DNA from: an uncultured Oscillospiraceae bacterium
GTDB lineage: Bacteria; Bacillota; Clostridia; Oscillospirales; Ruminococcaceae
Reading direction: 5' to 3'
Length of the DNA stretch: 11,145 nucleotides
NCBI GenBank assembly: GCA_900555435.1
Contig: USLH01000076.1
Location: forward strand, 1-11,145
Each line of letters begins with the position of its first letter. The stretch's first letter is position 1. The notes under the pieces are model-generated. The model made no database searches and was not told where the DNA came from. It saw only the letters and a program-made list of their open reading frames with translations. The translations under genes were made by a program, and so were the position numbers. Shown here one piece after another: positions 4,998 to 11,145 of the stretch.

Positions 4998-6113
4998 ATG
5001 ATTCAGGTTTCCACCCCGAGCCGCATCTGCCTTTTCGGCGAGCATCAGGATTACTTAGGCTTGGAAGTCATCGCTTCTGCCATCAACCTGCGCTTCTCCA
5101 CCAAAGCAGAAAAACGCAGCGACGATCTTTTAAAGATCCGCATCCGTGACAAATCCATCTGCGAGCTGGGCGCCAAAAACACCGAAAACAAATACGAAGA
5201 ATATGTGATCGACCTCTCTAAAGAGCTGGTCTATGAAAGCAAGCGGGATTACTTCAAATCCATCGTAAACGTCCTCCGGAAAGCGGGCTTCACCATTCCC
5301 GGCGCCGACGTGACCATGGATTCCGAGATTCCCATCGGCAAGGGTATGTGCTCCTCCACCACCATGGTGTTGGTTCTCACCGCCACCCTCGCCGCCCTCT
5401 CCGACCAACCTGAGCGTGCCAAAGACGCCAAGGAAATGGCGCTCTTAGCATGGAAGGCCGAGGTGGAAGAGTTCCACGAGCCCGGCGGCATGATGGATCA
5501 TTATGCGTCCGCCCTGGGCGGTCTGGTCCATCTGGACTTCTCCGGCGAATCCGCAAAGCCCACCTCTCTGGATCTGAAGCTCCCCGGCGTTTTCATCCTC
5601 TTCGACTCCCTGCAGGATAAGGACACCATCAAAGTCTTAGGTGATTCCAAATACCCCACACTGGAGGCCATCAAGGAGCTGAATCCCTACGGCATCACCT
5701 CCATCCGGGACTTCTATAACGATCCCTCTCTGGAGCAGTATGTGGACAAACTGGACGCCTTCCATCAGCAGAAGGTCCGCGCCAACATCGATAACTACAA
5801 GGTTCAGCGGGAAGCCCTCTCCCTGATCCAGTCCGGCAAGATGACCGACGAAAAGATGGGCGAGCTTTTGAACCGTCACCAGAAAAATCTCCGGGACGGC
5901 CTGCAGATCTCTACCCCCACCATCGATAAGATTCTCGCTAAAGCACTGGAGACCGGTGCCTACGGCGGCAAGTTCAACGGCTCCGGCGGCGGCGGATGCC
6001 TCTACTGCTACGCCCCCAAGGACAAAGCGGAAGCCATTCTGGCAGCCGTAAAAGAAATGGGATACCCCGGCATGATCCTGACCCAGGACAAGGGTCTGAC
6101 GGTCTGCGATTGA
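4998..6113 (+). CDS. GHMP sugar kinase, galactokinase-like (sugar 1-kinase)
   Basis: The predicted role is ATP-dependent phosphorylation of a sugar, probably at C1, giving a sugar 1-phosphate in the cytoplasm. The ATG has GGAGG 7 nt upstream; the protein is 371 aa, close to galactokinase length. All three GHMP motifs are present: P7-S-R9-I-C-L-F-G-E15-H16-Q-D18-Y19, which keeps the Arg, Glu, His and Asp that contact sugar in galactokinase; P112-I-G-K-G-M-C-S119-S120, the ATP phosphate loop; and G-G-K-F-N-G-S-G-G-G-G-C334 near the C-terminus. G-G-M-M-D167-H-Y-A-S-A-L-G matches the catalytic Asp region of GalK. It is not a normal GalK: the signature deviates (FGEHQDYLG) and no uridylyltransferase GalT is adjacent. 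It is first in a three-gene operon. The substrate is unresolved; galactose, an N-acetylhexosamine and other hexoses remain possible. Confidence 0.88.
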   Translation: MIQVSTPSRICLFGEHQDYLGLEVIASAINLRFSTKAEKRSDDLLKIRIRDKSICELGAKNTENKYEEYVIDLSKELVYESKRDYFKSIVNVLRKAGFTIPGADVTMDSEIPIGKGMCSSTTMVLVLTATLAALSDQPERAKDAKEMALLAWKAEVEEFHEPGGMMDHYASALGGLVHLDFSGESAKPTSLDLKLPGVFILFDSLQDKDTIKVLGDSKYPTLEAIKELNPYGITSIRDFYNDPSLEQYVDKLDAFHQQKVRANIDNYKVQREALSLIQSGKMTDEKMGELLNRHQKNLRDGLQISTPTIDKILAKALETGAYGGKFNGSGGGGCLYCYAPKDKAEAILAAVKEMGYPGMILTQDKGLTVCD

Positions 6114-6131
6114 TTTAAGGAGGAATTTTTC

Positions 6132-6860
6132 ATGAAAGCAGTTATTCTGGCAGCCGGCAAAGGCAAACGCCTGCATTCCGAGCAGTTCAGCGCCCCCAAG
6201 GTGCTCCGGGAAGCCAATGGCAAACCCCTGCTCCGCTACGTTGTCAACAACCTGAGCTTCATCCCCGATAAAAAGGACATCATCATCGTCGCCGGCTACA
6301 AAAAAGAAATGGTCTTCAACGCCTTCAACGAAGGCTACACCTTTGCTGTTCAGGACGAGCAGCTGGGCACCGGCCACGCCGTCAACTGCGCCCGGGAAGC
6401 CTTAAAAGACTACGATGGACCCGTTCTGGTCTGCTACGGCGATATGCCCCTCTTCAAAAAAGAGACCTACGAAAACCTCGTAAAGGTCCATGAGGAGGCC
6501 GGCAACGACTGCACCATCCTCACCGGCGTTTCCGACCGTGGTCTTGCCTACGGCCGCATCATCCGGGATGAAAACGGCAGCTTCAAAGGCGTCGTGGAAG
6601 ACCGGGACTGCACCCCTGAGCAGAAAAAGATCAACGAGCTGAACGTGGGCATCTACGTCTTCGACTCCAAGAAGCTCTTCTCCTGCTTGGGTGAGCTTAA
6701 AAACTCCAACGCACAGGGTGAGTATTATCTGACCGATGTCCCCACCATCATGATGAGCAAGGGCTACAAGATCGGCACCTACACTACCCACGACGACACG
6801 GAGATCTTAGGCGTCAACACCCCCGAAGAGCTGGCACTCTGCGAGTCCCTGCTGAAATAA
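6132..6860 (+). CDS. GlmU-like nucleotidyltransferase (single domain, probably UDP-sugar forming)
   Basis: The predicted role is transfer of a nucleotidyl group from a nucleoside triphosphate, probably UTP, to a sugar 1-phosphate. An AAGGAGG 8 nt before the ATG sets the start; the gap from the kinase is 18 bp. The 242 aa correspond to the N-terminal pyrophosphorylase half of GlmU; the left-handed beta-helix acetyltransferase half is absent. Visible motifs are L-A-A-G9-K-G-K-R13, P22-K23, Q74-D-E-Q-L-G-T-G-H82 (the nucleotide- and GlcNAc-binding loop of GlmU), Y-G-D104-M-P, and G-V-N229 (metal ligand position); E-Y-Y-L-T-D also matches GlmU. A 3-4 residue insertion precedes P22-K23 relative to classic GlmU. 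The GlmU motifs favour UTP and a HexNAc 1-phosphate, but this is inference. Confidence 0.9.
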   Translation: MKAVILAAGKGKRLHSEQFSAPKVLREANGKPLLRYVVNNLSFIPDKKDIIIVAGYKKEMVFNAFNEGYTFAVQDEQLGTGHAVNCAREALKDYDGPVLVCYGDMPLFKKETYENLVKVHEEAGNDCTILTGVSDRGLAYGRIIRDENGSFKGVVEDRDCTPEQKKINELNVGIYVFDSKKLFSCLGELKNSNAQGEYYLTDVPTIMMSKGYKIGTYTTHDDTEILGVNTPEELALCESLLK

Positions 6861-6879
6861 GATCGGATCCTTTGGCACG

Positions 6880-6913
6880 TTTTCAAGGCGTTTTTTCAAA
6901 ACGCCTTGAGAAA
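6880..6913 (+). other. Intercistronic hairpin without a T tract
   Basis: TTTTCAAGGCGTTTT (6880-6894) pairs with the arm at 6898-6913 over about 15 bp with one G-T, with a 3-nt loop, between the transferase and mutase genes. The bases after it (TGTTGCC) are not a T run, so it is probably not a full terminator. Plausible roles are mRNA processing or stability, or polarity between the second and third genes of the operon. Confidence 0.6.
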
Positions 6914-6957
6914 TGTTGCCTTTTTAAGAAATCACCCATTGCAAAGGAGCGTTTATC

Positions 6958-8370
6958 ATGATCAAATTCGGAACCGGCGGATTTCGCGCCATCATCGGCG
7001 ACGACTTCACCAAAGCCAACGTGGAGCTTCTCGCCCAGGGTCTCGTCAACAAAATGAAAGTGGAAAAGGTGGAGGATTCTCCCCTCATCATCGGCTACGA
7101 CCGGCGCTTCCTGTCGGACATCGCCGCAAAGTGGATCTCCGGCGTCTTCGCCGCCAACGGCATCCACGTCCAGTTCATTGACCAGGAAGCCCCCACTCCC
7201 CTCATCATGTTCACCGTCAAACAGACCGGTGCCAAGTACGGCATGGCCATCACCGCCTCCCACAACCCCGCCGAGTATAACGGCGTCAAGGTCTTCACCG
7301 AAGGCGGTCGGGATGCCAGCAAGGAGGTCACCAACGAGCTGGAGGATTACATCAACTCCCTGACCGCAGCCGATGTGACCACCATGGATTTCGAGGAAGC
7401 CAAAAAAGCCGGCCTCGTGGAGATCGTCGATCCCATGAACGACTACATCGACAGCATTTTAAGTTTTGTCGACATCGCTAAAATCAAAGCCAAGAAGCTG
7501 AAGATTCTCTTAGACCCCATGTTTGGCGTGTCCAAGACCTCCCTTCAGACCATCCTCCTCACCTGCCGCTGCGACGTGGACGTCATCAACGACCGCCACG
7601 ACACCCTCTTCGGCGGACGCCTTCCTTCCCCCTCTGCCAAGACCCTGACCCGTCTGTCCACCATGGTGGTGGAAGGCGGCTATGACCTTGGCATCGCCAC
7701 CGACGGCGACGCTGACCGCATCGGCCTCATCGACTCCCACGGTGCTTTCATCCATCCCAACGACATTCTGGTGCTGCTCTACTACTACCTGGTGAAGTAC
7801 AAAGGCTGGAAGGGCGACTGTGTCCGCAACATCGCCACCACCCACCTGCTCGACCGCCTTGCCGCCTCCTTCGGCCAGACCTGCTACGAGGTTCCCGTAG
7901 GCTTCAAGTGGATCTCCTCCAAGATGGACGAGACCGGTGCCATCATCGGCGGCGAAAGCTCCGGTGGCCTTACTGTGAAGGGCCACATCTCCGGCAAGGA
8001 CGGCATCTACGCCGCTGCTCTGCTGGTGGAAATGATCTCCGTCATCGGAAAGCCCCTGAACACCATCTTGAAAGAGATCAAGGACGAGTACGGCCACTGC
8101 GAAATGACCGAGTTCAACTGCCGCTTCTCTCAGGAGAAGAAGGATGAGCTGAACGAGCTGATCTTCGTGGAGAAGAAACTCCCCGACTTCGGCGAAGCCA
8201 TCGAAAAAGTCTCCTACGCCGACGGCTGCAAGGTCTACTTCAAGAACGGCGGCTGGATCATCTGCCGCTTCTCCGGCACTGAGCCCCTGATCCGTATCTT
8301 CTGCGAAATGGAAACCTACAACCGTGCCATGGAGATCACCGGTATCGTCCGTGAATTCTTAGGCCTGTAA
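6958..8370 (+). CDS. Phosphohexomutase (phosphoglucomutase/phosphomannomutase family)
   Basis: This enzyme interconverts a hexose 1-phosphate and 6-phosphate through a phosphoserine intermediate. AAAGGAG lies 8 nt before the ATG. The 470 aa show the four-domain alpha-D-phosphohexomutase layout: F-G-T-G-G-F-R-A at the N-terminus, active-site T-A-S101-H-N-P, the Mg loop D249-G-D-A-D-R254, the sugar-specificity loop G-E333-S-S-G-G, and the phosphate loop R437-F-S-G-T-E-P443. The GE-S-S-GG form is of the phosphoglucomutase/phosphomannomutase type, not the GEQSGH of GlmM. It is third in the operon, 97 bp after the transferase and behind the intercistronic hairpin. Substrate could be a glucose, mannose or N-acetylhexosamine phosphate; in context the mutase links the sugar 1-phosphate pool to glycolytic 6-phosphates. 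Codon use is strongly C-ending, consistent with good expression. Confidence 0.93.
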   Translation: MIKFGTGGFRAIIGDDFTKANVELLAQGLVNKMKVEKVEDSPLIIGYDRRFLSDIAAKWISGVFAANGIHVQFIDQEAPTPLIMFTVKQTGAKYGMAITASHNPAEYNGVKVFTEGGRDASKEVTNELEDYINSLTAADVTTMDFEEAKKAGLVEIVDPMNDYIDSILSFVDIAKIKAKKLKILLDPMFGVSKTSLQTILLTCRCDVDVINDRHDTLFGGRLPSPSAKTLTRLSTMVVEGGYDLGIATDGDADRIGLIDSHGAFIHPNDILVLLYYYLVKYKGWKGDCVRNIATTHLLDRLAASFGQTCYEVPVGFKWISSKMDETGAIIGGESSGGLTVKGHISGKDGIYAAALLVEMISVIGKPLNTILKEIKDEYGHCEMTEFNCRFSQEKKDELNELIFVEKKLPDFGEAIEKVSYADGCKVYFKNGGWIICRFSGTEPLIRIFCEMETYNRAMEITGIVREFLGL

Positions 8371-8385
8371 TCCCCAGGCTTCCCC

Positions 8386-8418
8386 AAAACCGTCCTCTTC
8401 CCAGAGGGCGGTTTTTTT
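8386..8418 (+). terminator. Terminator of the three-gene operon
   Basis: AAAACCGTCCTCT (8386-8398) pairs with AGAGGGCGGTTTT (8403-8415) over 13 bp with one G-T wobble, loop TCCC, followed by more T to 8418. It starts 15 bp after the mutase stop. It probably also faces the convergent minus-strand gene that ends at 8504, but that side lacks a T run. Confidence 0.9.
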
Positions 8419-8503
8419 CATCTGCTTTTCCAGTAAAACAGCGCATTTTGCCCCGAAACCCCCAATCAGCAGGGAGAAAACTTCAGCCGAACGGGATAAA
8501 AAA

Positions 8504-9262
8504 TTACGCCCCATAGATCCGCTTCGCTTCCCGCAGGCTTTCCTCCGGATCCAGAAGGGGACTGTACTCCAACCCGCAGGCGCCTTTGTACCCCGCCTTG
8601 TCCACTGCCGCAAAAATCACCTTATAATCGTTTTCCCCGAACTGCAGCTCATGCCGCCCCGGGTGTCCGGCACTGTGCAGATGGGCGATGCAGTCCAGAT
8701 TGTTCGTAATGCTGGAGATGATATTCCCCTCCATCACCTGCTGATGGTAAATGTCGTAAACCACCTTCACCAGCGGGTGCGAAACCTCCCGGATCAGGTC
8801 AAACGCCTCCGCCGAGGACCAAAGATAGTACCCCGGGTGATTCACCAGCGTGTTCAGCGGCTCGATCATCACCGTGACCCCGCTGTCCTCCAGAATGGGC
8901 CGTGCCTCCCGCAGCGCCGCTGCAATGCTCTCGTGCTGCGCTTCTCTCGAAAGCCCGCTGACCTCCGGCCCCACCTGAGTGATAAGCCGCTTGACCCCGG
9001 CCTTCTTCGCCGCCTGACAGCTTTCCCGGAGCCCCGCCAGCCATTCCTTCCGGAAAGTTGGATCCGTCATCCGGAACTCGGTGGTACACATACTGAGAAG
9101 CTCCACCCCCGTTTCCTCGCAGGCGTTTTTCACTGATTCCAGATCCTGCCCTCTCCATTCATAGGTCTCCGCTGCGTCAAAGCCCAACTCCCGCACCTTC
9201 CGGATGCCCGCCGGAAGATCCATTCCCCAGAAAAAACAGGGGATCGGTACGCAAAGTCTCAT
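8504..9262 (-). CDS. Hydroxypyruvate isomerase-like TIM-barrel sugar isomerase/epimerase
   Basis: The protein is 252 aa, cytoplasmic, from an ATG with a perfect AAAGGAGG 7 nt upstream. It belongs to the xylose isomerase-like TIM-barrel superfamily and most resembles hydroxypyruvate isomerases. E134-P-L-N-T-L-V-N-H-P-G-Y, the D170-I-Y-H-Q-Q-V-M-E-G-N segment, H-L-H196-S-A-G-H-P-G-R-H-E, and G-Y-K-G-A-C-G-L-E232-Y-S-P follow that family. E134, D170, H196 and E232 are the likely metal ligands by family analogy; the Gln usual in hydroxypyruvate isomerase is His here. That change, and the absence of glyoxylate-pathway neighbours, means the true substrate may be another small keto-sugar or sugar phosphate. 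It is a single gene on the opposite strand to the sugar-nucleotide operon, with its own promoter; I see no clear terminator after it. Confidence 0.8.
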   Translation of the reverse strand: MRLCVPIPCFFWGMDLPAGIRKVRELGFDAAETYEWRGQDLESVKNACEETGVELLSMCTTEFRMTDPTFRKEWLAGLRESCQAAKKAGVKRLITQVGPEVSGLSREAQHESIAAALREARPILEDSGVTVMIEPLNTLVNHPGYYLWSSAEAFDLIREVSHPLVKVVYDIYHQQVMEGNIISSITNNLDCIAHLHSAGHPGRHELQFGENDYKVIFAAVDKAGYKGACGLEYSPLLDPEESLREAKRIYGA

Positions 9263-9291
9263 GCCTCTTCCTCCTTTCGTTTGTTACTCCC

Positions 9292-9329
9292 ATTATAAAA
9301 AGGATACCAGCGAAAGTCAACTTCACTTT
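9292..9329 (-). promoter_or_regulatory. Sigma-A promoter of the TIM-barrel gene, dyad over the -35
   Basis: On the minus strand TTGACT (9320-9315) and TATAAT (9297-9292) are separated by exactly 17 bp. AAAGT-N7-ACTTT (9313-9329) forms a short inverted repeat over the -35, a possible repressor site. The dyad arms are only 5 bp, so chance is not excluded. Confidence 0.8.
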
Positions 9330-9368
9330 TGGAAAAAACGCAAAATTTTTCGGGAGATTTGCTAACCT

Positions 9369-9391
9369 TTTCCGGAAAAATCTGCTATACT
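9369..9391 (+). promoter_or_regulatory. Promoter of the C39-like gene, extended -10
   Basis: TGC directly precedes TATACT (9386-9391), an extended -10, with no convincing -35. The preceding TTTCCGGAAAAAT (9369-9381) is identical to the block at 4932-4944 at the same distance from the -10. The start codon is at 9433. Confidence 0.6.
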
Positions 9392-9432
9392 GAAAATATC
9401 TCAAAACTCGATTTACGAAAGGATGCACCTCC

Positions 9433-11145
9433 ATGAAACCATCCAAATGGCTGGCTCTTTTCTCCGCCGGATTGGTTGCCGCAGCTTCCGTGTCTGTCCA
9501 CGCCGCAGCCGCCGATGCCATTCCCGTCTCCGGAAACTTGGTCCGGATCACCACGACCGACGATTTCTCCGCTTCCGAGCTTACAGATCTTACCGTTCTG
9601 GATACCATAGGAAACGGCGCCGTGACCCTTGCCGATCCCGCCGAGGAAGGCGAGCTCATCTCCGGCGTTTACGACTGCCCCGCCTTCACCAATCTGGTGG
9701 CTTCCTGGAACGCTGACACTCCCGATGATTCCAGCATTGAGATCACCGCCCGGGGCCGGATCTCCGAAACCGGCGAATGGACCCAATGGCTCAGCTGGGG
9801 TGTCTGGGGCATCGGCATTGCCCGGGGCTGCGGCACGCCGGACACCGCCCGGGATAAACTCGCCTATGTGGACACCGACGTCCTGGCCCTCCGGGATGAT
9901 TCTCTCACCTTCGACCGGTTCCAGCTCCGTGCTACCCTCCGTCGCAGCTCCACTGGCCTTTCCCCCACCCTTCGTCAGCTTTCCGCCACCTTCCAGAACT
10001 GGAACGACGGCGCTGAGCTGACCCCCGTCTACGCCGAGGAACCGACGGAACTTCCCGAAAAAGCCATCCTCTCCACCCCCGCTTACTCCCAGATGGTGCG
10101 GGATCCCGACATCTCCGCCTCCATCTGCAATCCCACCACCATCACCACCCTCTTAAACGACCGGGGCGAGGATCTTCTCCCGGAGCAGGTGGCACTGGTG
10201 GACTACGACTTCAATTATCAAGGCTTTGGCAACTGGTCCTTCGCCCTTGCCGCAGCCGCTTCCTTCGGTTACGACTGCTACATCCAGTACGGCAGCTTCG
10301 ACCTGATCCGTCAGGAGCTGGCAAAGGGCTATTCCGTGGGCATCTCTGTCTACTACGCTCAGAAAGAAGGCGGCCGTCTCCCCTATGTGGAAAACGCCCC
10401 CATCACCTCTACCGGCCATCTGATCACCGTCCGGGGCTATGAGAACGTCGACGGCGTCGAATACTTCTACGTCAGCGATTCCGCCGCCGGAAGCGATGCG
10501 GAAGCCCTTCGCCGCTACCGCGCCGATCAGCTGGACGCCGCCTGGGGCAACCGGATCCTCTATCTGGTTCACGAAAAAGAAGCAAACGCCGGTACTGCCG
10601 CCCCACACACGGTCAGCGCCCGGCTGGTCCCCTCCTCTGATGAAGAAAACGTCTATACATTAGAAGCCAACGGCGTTCCCGTAGAGCTCACCGCCGATTT
10701 CCTGAAGCTCAAAACGGCCGCAGCCGGAGGCGGAACCATCCTCGCCCGGGACGCCAATGTCCCCCTGCTGGAGCAGGAAGCCCCTGCCCGCAGCACCACC
10801 GCAAACGCCGCCTATTTCTACGCCTTCAAAATGCGGAGCAGCGGCGGCATCTTCCTAAAGCCCGAAGATTTCCTCCCGAACGGGAAGCCCGGCGATTCCA
10901 AGGATTTTCTCGTCACCGTCATCACCAACACCGGCGTAAGCTACGAAGCCCCTCTGACCGTCACCCTCCCCCTTCCGGAAGAGAGTCCCTCTGAAGCGGA
11001 GGAAGAGCCTGTCCCCTCTGCTCCGGACGATACCGACGCGGCTGTCCCCATTGCGAAAAAGAGCATTGCCCCGCTTTTACTAGGCTGTGCCGGAGCTGCT
11101 ATTGTCCTTGCAACGAAATCTCCTGACGATTTCCGCGGTCGTGCT
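9433..11145 (+). CDS. Secreted, membrane-anchored C39-like cysteine peptidase (3' end outside the window)
   Basis: The frame is open from ATG 9433 to the window edge (571 codons, no stop), so the gene is partial. AAAGGA lies 9 nt upstream. Residues 1 to about 27 are a signal peptide (basic start, hydrophobic core, Ala-rich cleavage region). Residues about 30-205 are a beta-rich domain with the segment W-T-Q-W-L-S-W-G-V-W. About 215-380 is a C39-like peptidase domain: Q220 (oxyanion), C232 in I-C-N-P-T-T, H329 in S-T-G-H-L, and D349 in V-S-D-S-A-A, where relatives usually have N-D-P-A. The core is G-F-G-N-W-S-F (about 265-271). Residues about 383-510 form another region, then an acidic/Pro-rich linker (E-E-S-P-S-E-A-E-E-E-P-V-P-S) and a hydrophobic helix (about 545-561) that probably anchors it. 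An extracellular protease role is likely; the target is unknown. It could also be a pseudo-enzyme. Confidence 0.85.
   Translation, partial: MKPSKWLALFSAGLVAAASVSVHAAAADAIPVSGNLVRITTTDDFSASELTDLTVLDTIGNGAVTLADPAEEGELISGVYDCPAFTNLVASWNADTPDDSSIEITARGRISETGEWTQWLSWGVWGIGIARGCGTPDTARDKLAYVDTDVLALRDDSLTFDRFQLRATLRRSSTGLSPTLRQLSATFQNWNDGAELTPVYAEEPTELPEKAILSTPAYSQMVRDPDISASICNPTTITTLLNDRGEDLLPEQVALVDYDFNYQGFGNWSFALAAAASFGYDCYIQYGSFDLIRQELAKGYSVGISVYYAQKEGGRLPYVENAPITSTGHLITVRGYENVDGVEYFYVSDSAAGSDAEALRRYRADQLDAAWGNRILYLVHEKEANAGTAAPHTVSARLVPSSDEENVYTLEANGVPVELTADFLKLKTAAAGGGTILARDANVPLLEQEAPARSTTANAAYFYAFKMRSSGGIFLKPEDFLPNGKPGDSKDFLVTVITNTGVSYEAPLTVTLPLPEESPSEAEEEPVPSAPDDTDAAVPIAKKSIAPLLLGCAGAAIVLATKSPDDFRGRA

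Noticed and set aside
5637..6377. Minus-strand 246-aa open frame across the kinase and transferase
   Set aside because: Spans the junction of two clearly recognised genes on the other strand; shadow.
7510..8097. Minus-strand 195-aa open frame opposite the mutase gene
   Set aside because: Gly/Val/Asp-rich shadow of C-ending codons in the recognised gene.
1..11145. CRISPR arrays, tRNA or rRNA genes, insertion sequences
   Set aside because: No regularly spaced repeats, cloverleaf, rRNA-like sequence, or transposase frame was seen; a search tool could still find a degenerate case.

Overview
The window looks like a chromosomal segment of a fairly GC-rich Gram-positive Firmicute, most likely a gut-type member of the Clostridia. 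The evidence is strong AGGAGG-type ribosome binding sites, sigma-A-like promoters (TTGACT/TATAAT), hairpin-plus-T-tract terminators, and a membrane-anchored C39-like secreted protein. The genus cannot be fixed from the sequence alone. From about base 1080 rightward the DNA is near 60% GC by hand count of sample lines. The first ~1 kb is much more AT-rich, so the left edge looks like an acquired or mobile-island tail joined to ordinary chromosome.

Layout. 1-1080: a terminator of an upstream gene, an unrecognised membrane-anchored coiled-coil protein probably starting at TTG 148, then about 300 bases without a gene that hold nested, mutually exclusive hairpins and a perfect 15-bp terminator. 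1083-2292: a small acidic EF-hand protein (minus strand) diverging from a GufA-type ZIP metal transporter, which has a textbook promoter and a dyad near its transcription start. 2386-4173: a SulP anion transporter with a C-terminal STAS domain, preceded by a promoter, a ~100-nt leader and a terminator-like hairpin (candidate attenuator). 4241-4871: a flavin reductase-family protein on the minus strand; its promoter has a 19-bp spacer filled by a perfect 8+8 dyad, the layout used by MerR-type regulators. 4918-8418: a three-gene plus-strand operon (galactokinase-like GHMP kinase, stand-alone GlmU-like uridylyltransferase, phosphohexomutase) ended by a strong terminator. 8504-9320: a hydroxypyruvate isomerase-like TIM-barrel protein on the minus strand with its own promoter. 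9369-end: a secreted, membrane-anchored C39-like cysteine peptidase that runs off the window.

How the genes fit together. The operon at 4998-8370 is the most coherent system. A kinase can make a sugar 1-phosphate from free sugar, a mutase can interconvert 1- and 6-phosphates, and a GlmU-type enzyme can convert the 1-phosphate to a UDP-sugar. The exact sugar is unknown; an N-acetylhexosamine is my best guess because the transferase follows GlmU motifs. A nearly identical 23-bp promoter block (20/23 bases) lies ahead of this operon and ahead of the C39-like protein, so the two units may be co-expressed. The remaining genes are single units with their own control elements.
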